From positions 4,278,001 through 4,342,000 of the forward strand of contig NZ_CP107834.1 in assembly GCF_036346595.1 (NCBI RefSeq): a stretch of 64,000 nucleotides of DNA, given 5' to 3'. Positions 7,939 to 16,678 of the stretch are shown here, piece by piece. The position numbers and the translations under genes are program-made. The notes beneath the pieces are model-generated. The model searched no databases. It worked only from the letters and a program-made list of their open reading frames with translations, and was not told the DNA's origin. Every line of letters starts with the position of its first letter. Position 1 is the stretch's first letter. This DNA is from Streptomyces sp. NBC_00525 (GTDB taxonomy: Bacteria; Actinomycetota; Actinomycetes; Streptomycetales; Streptomycetaceae).

Positions 7939-8892
7939 TCAGTCCACCGTCACGTAATCGGGGCCGGAGTAACGGCCGGTGCTGAGCTTCTGGCGCTGCA
8001 TCAGCAGATCGTTCAGCAGGCTGGAGGCGCCGAAGCGGAACCAGTGGTTGTCCAGCCAGTCCTCGCCCGCCGTCTCGTTGACCAGCACGAGGAACTTGAC
8101 CGCGTCCTTCGAGGTGCGGATGCCGCCGGCCGGCTTCACCCCGATCTGGACGCCGGTCTGCGCCCGGAAGTCGCGCACCGCCTCCAGCATCAGCAGCGTG
8201 TTCGCCGGTGTGGCGTTGGTCGCGACCTTGCCGGTCGAGGTCTTGATGAAGTCCGCGCCCGCCAGCATCCCGAGCCAGGAGGCCCGCCGGATGTTGTCGT
8301 ACGTGGACAGCTCACCGGTCTCGAAGATCACCTTGAGCCGGGCGGAGCCGCACTCCGCCTTCACGGCGAGGATCTCCTCGTACACCTTCAGATAGCGGCC
8401 GGCCAGGAACGCGCCCCGGTCGATCACCATGTCGATCTCGTCGGCCCCGGCCGCCACGGCGTCCCGGACGTCCGCGAGCTTCACGTCGAGCGCGGCGCGC
8501 CCGGCGGGGAAGGCCGTCGCGACGGACGCCACCTTGACGCCGGAGCCGGCCAGGGCGGCGGCCGCGGTGGCCGCCATGTCGGGGTACACGCAGACCGCGG
8601 CGGTGCGCGGGGTCGTGCGGTCGGTGGGATCGGGGTTGACGGCCTTGGCGGCGAGCGCCCGGACCTTGCCGGGGGTGTCCGCGCCTTCCAGCGTCGTCAG
8701 GTCGATCATCGAGATGGCGAGGTCGATGGCGTACGCCTTGGCCGTCGTCTTGATCGACCTGGTTCCGAGGGCGGCGGCGCGCGCTTCGAGGCCGACCGCG
8801 TCGACGCCGGGCAGCCCGTGCAGGAAGCGGCGCAGCGCACTGTCGGACGCCGTCGCGTCGGCGAATGCGGGGAGGGTGGTGGGCATGGTCAC
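7939..8892 (-). CDS. deoC: Deoxyribose-phosphate aldolase
   Basis: 317 residues from ATG 8892; an ATG two codons later is an alternative. It is a class I aldolase that splits 2-deoxyribose 5-phosphate into glyceraldehyde 3-phosphate and acetaldehyde. The Schiff-base lysine is Lys217 in ADFIKTSTGK. The DeoC landmarks VCVYPDMA, DEIDMVIDRGAFLAG and GVKPAGGIRTSKDA are all present. The protein is longer than E. coli DeoC (about 260), with an N-terminal extension common in actinobacterial forms. It heads an operon with two ALDH genes, and an operator shared with the purine nucleoside phosphorylase gene lies just upstream. Confidence 0.93.
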   Translation of the reverse strand: MTMPTTLPAFADATASDSALRRFLHGLPGVDAVGLEARAAALGTRSIKTTAKAYAIDLAISMIDLTTLEGADTPGKVRALAAKAVNPDPTDRTTPRTAAVCVYPDMAATAAAALAGSGVKVASVATAFPAGRAALDVKLADVRDAVAAGADEIDMVIDRGAFLAGRYLKVYEEILAVKAECGSARLKVIFETGELSTYDNIRRASWLGMLAGADFIKTSTGKVATNATPANTLLMLEAVRDFRAQTGVQIGVKPAGGIRTSKDAVKFLVLVNETAGEDWLDNHWFRFGASSLLNDLLMQRQKLSTGRYSGPDYVTVD

Positions 8893-8905
8893 CAGATGAG
8901 CATAT

Positions 8906-8929
8906 CTACGCGCGTAGCGGCCTGTACAG
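8906..8929. promoter_or_regulatory. Palindromic operator upstream of deoC
   Basis: The perfect 12-bp palindrome CTACGCGCGTAG (8906-8917) is followed after four bases by CTGTACAG (8922-8929). It begins 14 bp upstream of the deoC start codon. The same two elements in the same order occur before the purine nucleoside phosphorylase gene at 12427-12452. On the minus strand TGTACA and a TATGCT lie 18 bases apart, so the palindrome may sit inside the promoter spacer. Confidence 0.65.
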
Positions 8930-9000
8930 GGGCCCAGGTCATCGCCGCCTTCCGCACCGCCCCGCCGCGCCCCCGCGACGCGTCAGGCACAATCGGCCTC

Positions 9001-9639
9001 ATGACGAGCCCCACGCCTCCCGACGAGCCCACCTACGCCGACCGGACCTTCCGGTCGCCCGCCGGGCTGGCCACGGGAGTCCTGCTCCTCGCGCTCCTCT
9101 GCTGGATCGGCGGCGACGCCGTCTTCCGGGGCGAGGGACGTGTGCCGTGGATGGCGCTCGCCGGGCTGCTGACCGCGGTGCCGCTGATCGTCGCCTTCAC
9201 ACTGCGCCCGGTGGTGTCCGCCAACGACCGGCGCATCCGCGTCCGCAACCCGTTCCGCACGATCACGCTGCCGTGGACCGACGTCGCCGACGTACGGGCC
9301 GGGTATTCGAGCGAGCTGTTCACCCAGGACGGCAAGAAGTACCAGCTGTGGGCCGTGCCCGTGTCGCTGCGGCAGCGCAAGAAGGCCGCCCGGCAGCAGT
9401 CCCGGCAGGCCATGGACGATCCTTACCGCCGTACTTCTGTTACCACCGACGTACGAAACTCCAAGTCGCGTACCGCGCCCGCCGACCAGACCGTGGCCGA
9501 TCTGCGCGAGCTGGCCGAGCGCGCGGGCGACAAGCGGCTGGACGGCGACCCCACGGCGTCGGTGCGCTGGGCGTACGAGGTCATCGCGCCGTGCGTCGTG
9601 GGCGCGGTGCTGCTGGTGGTCCTCGGCGCGACCGGCTGA
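9001..9639 (+). CDS. PH-domain membrane protein
   Basis: 212 residues. Two N-terminal membrane helices (about 22-40 and 49-65) are followed by a beta-rich cytoplasmic segment (VVSANDRRIRVRNPFRTITL, then PWTDVADVRAGYSSELFTQD). This matches the short PH domain found in many small actinobacterial membrane proteins. A basic region (RQRKKAARQQSRQ) and a final C-terminal membrane helix (about 192-211) complete it. The ATG lies seven bases downstream of a weak -10-like CACAAT, so a leaderless transcript is possible. The function is unknown. It sits between deoC and the phosphomutase gene but points away from the nucleoside operons. Confidence 0.7.
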   Translation: MTSPTPPDEPTYADRTFRSPAGLATGVLLLALLCWIGGDAVFRGEGRVPWMALAGLLTAVPLIVAFTLRPVVSANDRRIRVRNPFRTITLPWTDVADVRAGYSSELFTQDGKKYQLWAVPVSLRQRKKAARQQSRQAMDDPYRRTSVTTDVRNSKSRTAPADQTVADLRELAERAGDKRLDGDPTASVRWAYEVIAPCVVGAVLLVVLGATG

Positions 9640-9641
9640 TC

Positions 9642-9668
9642 CGGGGGCGGGCCCGGCGCCCGCCCCCG
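9642..9668. terminator. GC hairpin terminator
   Basis: Arms CGGGGGCGGGC (9642-9652) and GCCCGCCCCCG (9658-9668) with a five-base loop lie between two convergent genes. Confidence 0.8.
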
Positions 9669-9680
9669 TCGACGCCGTCG

Positions 9681-11327
9681 TCAGATGCCGGCGGCGGCCG
9701 CCAGGTCGCGCTTGATGCCGTTCAGCAGCTCGGTGGCCCTGGTCCGGGCCGCCGGCAGCTCGTCGGCCGCGCCGACCGGCACCACGACCTCCAGATAGCA
9801 CTTCAGCTTCGGCTCCGTGCCGCTCGGGCGGACGATCACCCGGGCGCCGTCGAGCCCGTAGCGCAGCCCGTCGGTCGGCGGCAGCCGGTCCGAGCCGCGC
9901 GACAGGTCCTCCGCCGAGGTGACCGGCAGCCCCGCCAGGGCGGCCGGCGGCCGCTCCCGCAGCCGGCGCATGGCGTCCGCGATGACCGACAGGTCCTCCA
10001 CCCGCACCGACAGCTGGTCCGTGGCGTGCAGCCCGTGCTCCAGCGCGAGGTCGTCCAGCAGGTCGGGGAGCGTACGGCCCTGCTCCTTGAGTACGGAGGC
10101 CAGCTCGGCGACGAGCAGCGCGGCCGTGATGCCGTCCTTGTCGCGGACGCCCTCCGGGTCCACGCAGTAGCCGAGCGCCTCCTCGTACCCGTACCGCAGC
10201 CCCTCCACACGGGCGATCCACTTGAAGCCCGTCAGGGTCTCCTCGTATCCCAGGCCCGCCTTCGCGGCGATGCGGCCCAGCAGCGAGGACGAGACGATCG
10301 ACTCGGCGAACACGCCGGTGGCGCCCCGGCGCACCAGGTGGGCGGCGAGCAGCGCGCCGACCTCGTCGCCCCGCAGCATCCGCCAGCCGCCGTCCACCGA
10401 GGCGTCCGGGACGGCGACGGCGCAGCGGTCGGCGTCCGGGTCGTTCGCGATGACGATGTCGGGGTTCGCGCGGCGCGCGGTGGTGAACGCGAGGTCCATC
10501 GCGCCGGGCTCCTCCGGATTGGGGAAGGCCACGGTGGGGAAGGCGGGGTCCGGCTCGGCCTGCTCCGCCACGAGCACCGGGGCGGGGAAGTCGGCCCGGT
10601 CGAACGCGGCGGTCAGCACGGAGGTGCCGACGCCGTGCATCGCGGTGTACACGACGCGGGCGGTACGGGGCGACGCGGCGTCGAGCACGGCGTCCGTACG
10701 GGCCAGATAGGCGTCCAGGACCTCCTCGCCCAGGGTCTCCCAGCCGGATTCGGGGCGCGGGACGCCGTCCAGCGGGCCGACCGCCGCGATGGCGGCGGCG
10801 ATCTCGCCGTCGGCCGGCGGCACGATCTGCGAGCCGTCGCCGAGGTAGACCTTGTAGCCGTTGTCGCGGGGCGGGTTGTGGCTGGCGGTCACCTCGACAC
10901 CGGCGACGGCGCCGAGATGCCGTATGGCGTACGCGAGGACCGGGGTCGGCAGCGGGCGGGGGAGCACCGCCGCGCGCAGCCCGGCGCCGACCATCACCGC
11001 CGCCGTGTCACGGGCGAAGTCGGCGGACTTGTAGCGGGCGTCGTAGCCGATGACGACGAGGCCGTCCGGGTGCCCCTGGGCCTTCAGATACGCGGCGAGG
11101 CCGGCGGCGGCGCGGATGGCCACGGAGCGGTTCATGCGCATGGGGCCGGCGCCGAGTTCGCCCCGCAGTCCGGCGGTGCCGAACTGGAGGGTGCCGGCGA
11201 AGCGGGTGGTCAGCTCGTCGGTGTCCCGGGCGTCGATGAGCTTGGCGAGCTCGTCGCGGGTGTCGGGGTCGGGGTCCTCCGCGAGCCAGGCGCGGGCGCG
11301 GGTGAGGAGGTCCGGGGGCGTGGTCAC
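9681..11327 (-). CDS. Phosphohexo/phosphopentomutase (alpha-D-phosphohexomutase family)
   Basis: 548 residues, the length of the long PGM2-like branch of the family. The phospho-Ser loop is TASHNPP (Ser149), the metal loop NDPDADR and the sugar-binding loop YEEALGY. The phosphate-binding motif RPSGTEPKLK lies near the C-terminus. PGM2-type enzymes interconvert 1- and 5-phosphates of ribose and deoxyribose as well as hexose phosphates. Its place between deoC and purine nucleoside phosphorylase supports conversion of the phosphorylase product (deoxy)ribose 1-phosphate to the 5-phosphate used by DeoC. The substrate is inferred from context; the family is certain. Confidence 0.9.
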   Translation of the reverse strand: MTTPPDLLTRARAWLAEDPDPDTRDELAKLIDARDTDELTTRFAGTLQFGTAGLRGELGAGPMRMNRSVAIRAAAGLAAYLKAQGHPDGLVVIGYDARYKSADFARDTAAVMVGAGLRAAVLPRPLPTPVLAYAIRHLGAVAGVEVTASHNPPRDNGYKVYLGDGSQIVPPADGEIAAAIAAVGPLDGVPRPESGWETLGEEVLDAYLARTDAVLDAASPRTARVVYTAMHGVGTSVLTAAFDRADFPAPVLVAEQAEPDPAFPTVAFPNPEEPGAMDLAFTTARRANPDIVIANDPDADRCAVAVPDASVDGGWRMLRGDEVGALLAAHLVRRGATGVFAESIVSSSLLGRIAAKAGLGYEETLTGFKWIARVEGLRYGYEEALGYCVDPEGVRDKDGITAALLVAELASVLKEQGRTLPDLLDDLALEHGLHATDQLSVRVEDLSVIADAMRRLRERPPAALAGLPVTSAEDLSRGSDRLPPTDGLRYGLDGARVIVRPSGTEPKLKCYLEVVVPVGAADELPAARTRATELLNGIKRDLAAAAGI

Positions 11328-11463
11328 GGTGGTCGCCTTTCGGGGTGGGGGCGCGGGGCGCTGCGCTGTGCGGGGGCGGGGCGGGGCGGGTGGGGGTGGG
11401 CGCCTGCGGCGGGCCTGTTCCCCACCCCGCCCCTTCCCGAAACCGGGGCGCTGCCCCGGCCCC

Positions 11464-11544
11464 CGCGTCTCAAACGCCGGCGGGGCTGGGGTTCGCGGGG
11501 CGCCGGCTCCGGACCCCGCGCCTCAAACGCCGGCGGGGCTGGGG
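11464..11544. repeat. Two direct copies of a Streptomyces intergenic repeat
   Basis: Two 28-bp copies (11464-11491 and 11517-11544) share the core TCAAACGCCGGCGGGGCTGG and differ at one base. They lie 53 bp apart between the phosphorylase and phosphomutase genes. From memory, this core is abundant after genes throughout Streptomyces chromosomes. It may act as a terminator or an mRNA 3'-end element. Confidence 0.75.
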
Positions 11545-11576
11545 GCGCAGGGCCGGGAAGTGGGTCCGGACCTCGG

Positions 11577-12401
11577 TCAGATGCGGTCCAGGACTCGGGC
11601 CAGCAGGGTGCCCATGCGGGTTGCGGAGTCGCGGCCGGCCTGGAGGACCTCCTCGTGGTTCAACGGTTCGCCGCTGAGGCCCGCCGCCAGGTTGGTGACC
11701 AGGGAGATGCCGAGGACCTCGGCCCCCGCCTCGCGGGCCGCGATGGCCTCCAGGACCGTGGACATGCCGACGAGGTCGCCGCCCATCACGCGGACCATGC
11801 TGATCTCGGCCGGCGTCTCGTAGTGCGGGCCGGGGAACTGGACGTACACCCCCTCTTCGAGGGTCGCGTCGACCTCCTTGCACAGGGCCCGGAGCCGGGG
11901 CGAGTACAGGTCGGTCAGGTCCACGAAGTTCGCCCCGACGATCGGGGACGCCGCCGTGAGGTTGATGTGGTCGCTGATCAGGACCGGCTGGCCGGGGCGC
12001 ATCCCCTCGCGCAGCCCGCCGCAGCCGTTCGTCAGGACGACGGTCCGGCAGCCCGCGGCGACGGCCGTCCGCACCCCGTGGGCGACGGCGCCCACGCCGC
12101 GGCCCTCGTAGAAGTGGGTACGGCCCAGGAACACCAGGGCCCGCTTGTCGCCGATGACGTGCGAGCGGACCGTGCCGCCGTGGCCCTCCACGGCGGGGGC
12201 GGGGAACCCGGGCAGCGCGGTCACCGGGAACTCCGCTTCCGGAATGCCGAGCGAGGCGGCGGCGGGCGCCCAGCCCGAGCCCATCACGAGGGCGACGTCG
12301 TGAGTCTCGGCACCGGTCAGCTCGCGCAGGCGGGCGGCGGCGTCGGCGGCGGCCGCATACGGGTCGCCCTGGATGTGGTCCGGAATAACTGATGCGTTCA
12401 C
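11577..12401 (-). CDS. Purine nucleoside phosphorylase (PNP/MTAP family)
   Basis: 274 residues from GTG 12401 ([15 protein letters not shown]). It belongs to the trimeric PNP class: phosphate loop [28 protein letters not shown], and TNGCGGL. The purine-site region is [16 protein letters not shown] followed by [16 protein letters not shown]. It cleaves purine (deoxy)nucleosides with phosphate to the base and (deoxy)ribose 1-phosphate. This product feeds the phosphomutase encoded next to it and then DeoC. The shared palindrome upstream suggests co-induction with deoC. Confidence 0.92.
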   Translation of the reverse strand: MNASVIPDHIQGDPYAAAADAAARLRELTGAETHDVALVMGSGWAPAAASLGIPEAEFPVTALPGFPAPAVEGHGGTVRSHVIGDKRALVFLGRTHFYEGRGVGAVAHGVRTAVAAGCRTVVLTNGCGGLREGMRPGQPVLISDHINLTAASPIVGANFVDLTDLYSPRLRALCKEVDATLEEGVYVQFPGPHYETPAEISMVRVMGGDLVGMSTVLEAIAAREAGAEVLGISLVTNLAAGLSGEPLNHEEVLQAGRDSATRMGTLLARVLDRI

Positions 12402-12426
12402 GCGGACGAGCGTAACCGCTGAACCC

Positions 12427-12452
12427 CTACGCGCGTAGATGCCCCTGTACAG
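12427..12452. promoter_or_regulatory. Palindromic operator upstream of the PNP gene
   Basis: CTACGCGCGTAG (12427-12438), six bases, then CTGTACAG (12445-12452). It begins 26 bp upstream of the GTG start and is identical in both elements to the site before deoC, although the genes are 3.5 kb apart. Confidence 0.65.
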
Positions 12453-12553
12453 AGTCTTGCGACATTTGTTCGTGCGTTCCGACAACCCGTGGCCGGGGCC
12501 AGGGACAAAGGGGCAGGTCGCCGCCGTTTCCACGGCGGCCACGGCCGCTCCGC

Positions 12554-12991
12554 TCAGCAGGGACGCTTGCGGAGTTCCATCACATAATCGTGCGGCGCGC
12601 CCGCCGACTCGGCCGCGTCCGCGATCTCGCCGAGGTAGCGGGCGGACGGCAGGCCGCCCTCGTAACCGTTCAGCACATAGATCCAGGCCGGCTCCTCGCC
12701 GTCCAGCGTGTGCACCCGGATGCGCATGCGGCGGTAGATGTCCAGGCCGACGCCCTCCCAGCGGTCCATGGAGTCCTCGTCCATGGGGGCCAGGTCGTAG
12801 AGGGCGACGAAGACCTGCGAGCGGGGTGCCTCCACCACCGTGGCCAGCGCTCCCTCCCAGCCCATCTGCTCCCCGCCGAAGGTCAGCCGCCAGCCGTTCA
12901 GCCAGCCGGTGCCGCGCAGCGGTGAGTGCGGGGCGCGGCGCGTCATCAGCCGCGCGTCGAGGTTGCCGGCGTACGCGGCGTAGAGCGACAT
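12554..12991 (-). CDS. Gamma-glutamylcyclotransferase-like protein
   Basis: 145 residues starting [12 protein letters not shown]. The N-terminal Y-x-x-Y-A/G-x-N-L loop is the hallmark of the GGCT/AIG2 fold. [35 protein letters not shown] and the terminal YVMELRKR also fit. The usual catalytic Glu may be one of those in the [10 protein letters not shown] segment. Family members cleave gamma-glutamyl dipeptides or modify amines; Streptomyces has no glutathione, so another gamma-glutamyl substrate is likely. The gene stands alone, with no tight operon partner. Confidence 0.75.
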   Translation of the reverse strand: MSLYAAYAGNLDARLMTRRAPHSPLRGTGWLNGWRLTFGGEQMGWEGALATVVEAPRSQVFVALYDLAPMDEDSMDRWEGVGLDIYRRMRIRVHTLDGEEPAWIYVLNGYEGGLPSARYLGEIADAAESAGAPHDYVMELRKRPC

Positions 12992-13266
12992 GTGATCGAG
13001 GGTACGGGAGTACGGGGCGTGGGCGGCGGGTTCCCGAGCGGAAGGGCCCGCACACACGGGTGGAATCAGGGGGTGGGGCGTGGCGGCGGACTCGGCGGCC
13101 GTGACCGTGCGCCGTGCGCTCCGGCGCACGTATGGAGGGCCCCGGGGCGAAGCACCTTGGCGCGTGCGGGACAATGAAGTACGTACTGCATCCACCGGGG
13201 CGATCCCCCGGACCCCGGCCGGGGAAGCAGACGGCCGTGGGACGAGAAACGCGAGGCGGACTTTTC

Positions 13267-14706
13267 GTGACCCGGATCGTGATCATCGGCGGCGGACCCG
13301 GCGGGTACGAGGCGGCACTGGTGGGCGCCCAGCTGGGCGCGGAGGTGACCGTCGTCGACTGCGACGGTCTCGGCGGCGCGTCCGTCCTCACCGACTGCGT
13401 GCCCTCCAAGACCCTGATCGCGACGGCCGAGGTGATGACCACCTTCGACTCCTCGTACGAGGAGCTGGGCATCATCGTCGCGGACGACACCCCGCACATC
13501 GAGCAGGCCGCACGTGTGGTCGGCGTCGATCTGGGGAAGGTCAACCGGCGCGTGAAGCGCCTGGCGCTCGCCCAGTCCCACGACATCACCGCCTCCGTCA
13601 CGCGGGCCGGCGCCCGGGTGATGCGCGGGCGCGGCCGGCTGGAGGGCCTGCAGGCCGCGGACGGCTCCCGCAAGGTCGTCGTCACCTCGGCGGACGGCAC
13701 GGAGGAGACCCTCACCGCGGACGCCGTGCTGATCGCGACCGGCGGCCACCCGAGGGAGATCCCCGACGCCCAGCCGGACGGCGAGCGCATCCTCAACTGG
13801 ACCCAGGTCTACGACCTCGACGAGCTGCCGCAGGAACTCATCGTCGTCGGTTCGGGTGTGACGGGCGCCGAGTTCGCCGGTGCCTACCAGGCCCTCGGCT
13901 CGCGCGTCACGCTCGTCTCGTCCCGCGACCGGGTGCTGCCCGGCGAGGACCCCGACGCCGCCGCCGTCCTGGAGGACGTCTTCCGGCGGCGCGGCATGAA
14001 CGTCATGGCCCGCTCCCGCGCGCAGGCCGCCAAGCGCGTCGGCGACCGGGTCGAGGTGACCCTCGCCGACGGCCGGGTCATCTCCGGCACGCACTGCCTG
14101 ATGGCCGTCGGCGCCATCCCGAACACCGCGGGCATGGGCCTGGAGGAGGCCGGCGTCCGGCTCAAGGACTCCGGACACATCCGCACCGACAAGGTCTCGC
14201 GCACCAGCGCGCCCGGCGTCTACGCGGCCGGTGACGTCACCGGCATCTTCGCCCTCGCCTCGGTCGCCGCCATGCAGGGCCGTATCGCGATGTACCACTT
14301 CCTGGGCGACGCGGTGGCCCCGCTGAACCTCAAGACGGTCTCCTCGAACGTCTTCACCGACCCGGAGATCGCCACCGTCGGGTACACCCAGGCCGACATC
14401 GACGCCGGCAAGATCGAGGCGCGCGTCGTCAAGCTGCCGCTGCTGCGCAACCCGCGCGCCAAGATGCAGGGCATCCGGGACGGCTTCGTCAAGATCTTCT
14501 GCCGCCCCGGCACCGGCATCGTGGTCGGCGGCTGTGTCGTCGCCCCGCGCGCGAGCGAACTGATCCATCCGATCTCGATCGCGGTCGACAACAATCTGAC
14601 GGTCGAGCAGATCGCGAACGCCTTCACCGTGTACCCGTCCCTGTCGGGATCGATCGCGGAGGTCGCCCGCCAGCTGCACAGCCGCAAGCGCACGGGCGAG
14701 GCGTGA
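13267..14706 (+). CDS. NAD(P)H-quinone reductase of the flavoprotein disulfide reductase family (LpdA-like)
   Basis: 479 residues from GTG 13267 with GAGGCGGA upstream. The FAD-binding [10 protein letters not shown], the second dinucleotide motif [13 protein letters not shown], the FAD-ribityl motif VYAAGDVTG and the C-terminal dimerisation domain are all present. The redox loop reads [16 protein letters not shown]: only the second cysteine of the CxxxxC pair remains, so it cannot act as a lipoamide dehydrogenase. The same substitution is found in M. tuberculosis LpdA (Rv3303c), which is a quinone reductase, and that activity is the best guess here. Confidence 0.88.
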   Translation: MTRIVIIGGGPGGYEAALVGAQLGAEVTVVDCDGLGGASVLTDCVPSKTLIATAEVMTTFDSSYEELGIIVADDTPHIEQAARVVGVDLGKVNRRVKRLALAQSHDITASVTRAGARVMRGRGRLEGLQAADGSRKVVVTSADGTEETLTADAVLIATGGHPREIPDAQPDGERILNWTQVYDLDELPQELIVVGSGVTGAEFAGAYQALGSRVTLVSSRDRVLPGEDPDAAAVLEDVFRRRGMNVMARSRAQAAKRVGDRVEVTLADGRVISGTHCLMAVGAIPNTAGMGLEEAGVRLKDSGHIRTDKVSRTSAPGVYAAGDVTGIFALASVAAMQGRIAMYHFLGDAVAPLNLKTVSSNVFTDPEIATVGYTQADIDAGKIEARVVKLPLLRNPRAKMQGIRDGFVKIFCRPGTGIVVGGCVVAPRASELIHPISIAVDNNLTVEQIANAFTVYPSLSGSIAEVARQLHSRKRTGEA

Positions 14707-14877
14707 CGAACGGCGGGACGAAGCCCGCCGGGCAGCACCCGCCGGAGAACACCCGCTGATCGCCGAGTGACAACCAGATGACTGCGTATACCACTTGGCG
14801 ACCGGCTGTGTGTACAACTTCTGCTATTCGGCGCAAACTGCTGAAAACTCTCGTCCGGTCACGTTACTGTCAGTTTC

Positions 14878-15858
14878 GTGTTCGCTGCAGAACGTCGTCA
14901 GTTGATCCTCGAAATGGTGCGCGCCAACGGGGCGGTATCGCTCCGTGAGCTCGCCCGCGTCGTCCAGACCTCCGAAGTGACCGTCCGGCGGGACGTGCGG
15001 GCGCTGGAGGCAGAAGGACTCCTCGACCGCCGGCACGGCGGTGCGGTATTGCCGGGCGGTTTCACGCGGGAGTCCGGCTTTCCGCAGAAATCCCATCTCG
15101 CCACCGCGGAGAAGACGGCCATCGCCGACCTGGCCGCCGGCCTCGTCGAGGAGGGCGAGGCCATCGTCGTCGGCGCCGGTACGACCACGCAGGAGCTGGC
15201 CCGCCGGCTCGCGCGCGTCCCCGGCCTGACCGTCGTCACCAACTCCCTGCTCGTCGCGCAGGCGCTGGCCCACGCGAACCGGGTGGAGGTGGTGATGACC
15301 GGGGGCACCCTGCGCGGGTCCAACTACGCCCTCGTCGGCAGCGGGGCCGAGCAGTCCCTGCAGGGGCTGCGGGTCTCCCGTGCGTTCCTGTCCGGGAGCG
15401 GGCTCACCGCCGAGCGCGGGCTCTCCACGTCCAACATGCTCTCCGCGAGCGTGGACCGGGCGCTGGTGCAGGCCGCGGCGGAGGTCGTGGTCCTCGCGGA
15501 CCACACCAAGCTCGGCTCCGACACGATGTTCCAGACCGTGCCGACCGACCTCATCACCCATCTGGTGACGGACGAGCCCGCCGCGCACGACGACCGTGCG
15601 GCGGCGGAGTTGCAGGCCCTGGCGGACCAGGGCGTGCGGATCGCCGTCGCGGGCGGAGGGGCCGCGTCGGCGGCCCCGGCCGCCGGGGACGCGGGCGCCC
15701 CGGCGCGGGGCACGCGGCGCGAGATGCCGCTGCCCGGCCAGCGGCGCACGCAGGGGCAGGGGTTGCGCGGTGTGCCGGGCGCGGGGGCGCCTTCGGCGCC
15801 GTTGGGCGAGGTGGAGCGGGACCGGGCGGCGCGAGTCGCGGACCTGCGGCGGCGCTAG
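14878..15858 (+). CDS. DeoR-family transcriptional regulator
   Basis: 326 residues from GTG 14878. The N-terminal HTH shows the DeoR signature VSLRELARVVQTSEVTVRRD followed by ALEAEGLLDRRHGGAV. The sugar-isomerase-like effector domain (about 75-245) has VGAGTTTQELARRL and TNSLLVAQAL. The last 75 residues are an Ala/Pro/Gly/Arg-rich tail not seen in enterobacterial DeoR proteins and probably disordered. Effectors of this family are usually phosphosugars. Given deoC, phosphomutase and PNP nearby, it is a candidate regulator of nucleoside catabolism, but binding to the CTACGCGCGTAG sites is untested. Confidence 0.88.
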   Translation: MFAAERRQLILEMVRANGAVSLRELARVVQTSEVTVRRDVRALEAEGLLDRRHGGAVLPGGFTRESGFPQKSHLATAEKTAIADLAAGLVEEGEAIVVGAGTTTQELARRLARVPGLTVVTNSLLVAQALAHANRVEVVMTGGTLRGSNYALVGSGAEQSLQGLRVSRAFLSGSGLTAERGLSTSNMLSASVDRALVQAAAEVVVLADHTKLGSDTMFQTVPTDLITHLVTDEPAAHDDRAAAELQALADQGVRIAVAGGGAASAAPAAGDAGAPARGTRREMPLPGQRRTQGQGLRGVPGAGAPSAPLGEVERDRAARVADLRRR

Positions 15859-15953
15859 CGCGAGGGTGCGTTCGGGGGCGACGCCCCCGGACCCCCGCTC
15901 CTCGATCGCCGGAGGGGCTTGGAACGGGGCGCTGGGCCGGACCGCGCCCCTGC

Positions 15954-16553
15954 TCAGCCCCCGGCGCGGTCCGGGGCGCGAAGGCCCGTCAGGGTCAGTT
16001 GCAGGAGACGGTCTGCCAGGTCCGGGTCGTCCGGGGACTGTTCCGCTGCCAGCGCGATCGCGTTCGTCAGCTGCATCAGGTCGTCGATCGAGACGTCCGC
16101 GCGGACCGTGCCGCTCGACTGGGCGCGGCTCAGCAGCACCGAACCCGCCTCGCGCAGCGGCGTGTTGCACCGGGCCAGGGCCGAACTCTCGTCGCGGCAC
16201 GTGGACATCAGGGCCTGCGCCAGTCCGCGGTACTCACCCGCATGAGTGACGATCGCACCCAGCCACTCCACCAGCGCGGCGCACGGCCGCTCCGCCCCGG
16301 CCAGTTCGCGGGAGCGGGTGATCAGGGCCGTCACCGCCTCCTGGAAGACCGCGCTCATCAGCGCGTGCCGGGTCGGGAAATGCCGGTAGAGCGTGCCGAT
16401 GCCCACTCCGGCGCGCCGTGCGACGTCCTCCAGGGACGCGTCGGTGCCGTGTTCCGCGAAGGCGGTACGCGCCTCCACCAGCAGCCGGCCGTAGTTGCGG
16501 CGCGCGTCGGCACGCATGGGCCGGGCCGGCGCCCCTGTCGTGCTCATCGCCAT
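15954..16553 (-). CDS. TetR-family regulator
   Basis: 199 residues from ATG 16553 with AGGAGGGA seven bases upstream. The N-terminal HTH is ASLEDVARRAGVGIGTLYRHF, a canonical TetR recognition helix. The ligand domain (70-199) contains an Ala/Leu-rich helical core and two Cys residues (STCRDES, ARCNTPL). It lies downstream of accA2 on the same strand but is separated from it by a strong hairpin, so it is probably transcribed from its own promoter. Target genes are unknown. The neighbouring acyl-CoA carboxylase gene is an obvious candidate. Confidence 0.87.
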   Translation of the reverse strand: MAMSTTGAPARPMRADARRNYGRLLVEARTAFAEHGTDASLEDVARRAGVGIGTLYRHFPTRHALMSAVFQEAVTALITRSRELAGAERPCAALVEWLGAIVTHAGEYRGLAQALMSTCRDESSALARCNTPLREAGSVLLSRAQSSGTVRADVSIDDLMQLTNAIALAAEQSPDDPDLADRLLQLTLTGLRAPDRAGG

Positions 16554-16624
16554 GGTGCGGTCCCTCCTGTCTCCCCGGTCTCCAGCATGCCATCGAGCGG
16601 AGGGTGGCCGTCCCCGAATGCACC

Positions 16625-16662
16625 GGTGCCCCGGTCGCGTCCGACGACGCGACCGGGGCACC
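16625..16662. terminator. Hairpin terminator after accA2
   Basis: Perfect 17-bp arms (16625-16641 and 16646-16662; left arm GGTGCCCCGGTCGCGTC) with a four-base loop lie 16 bp beyond the accA2 stop on the minus strand. Confidence 0.85.
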
Positions 16663-16678
16663 CGGGGACGGACCCGCG

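Noticed and set aside
8865..12392. Very long + strand open frame through the phosphomutase and PNP genes
   Set aside because: Low-complexity translation without motifs, caused by absence of A/T-rich stop codons in high-GC DNA; it crosses operators and repeats.
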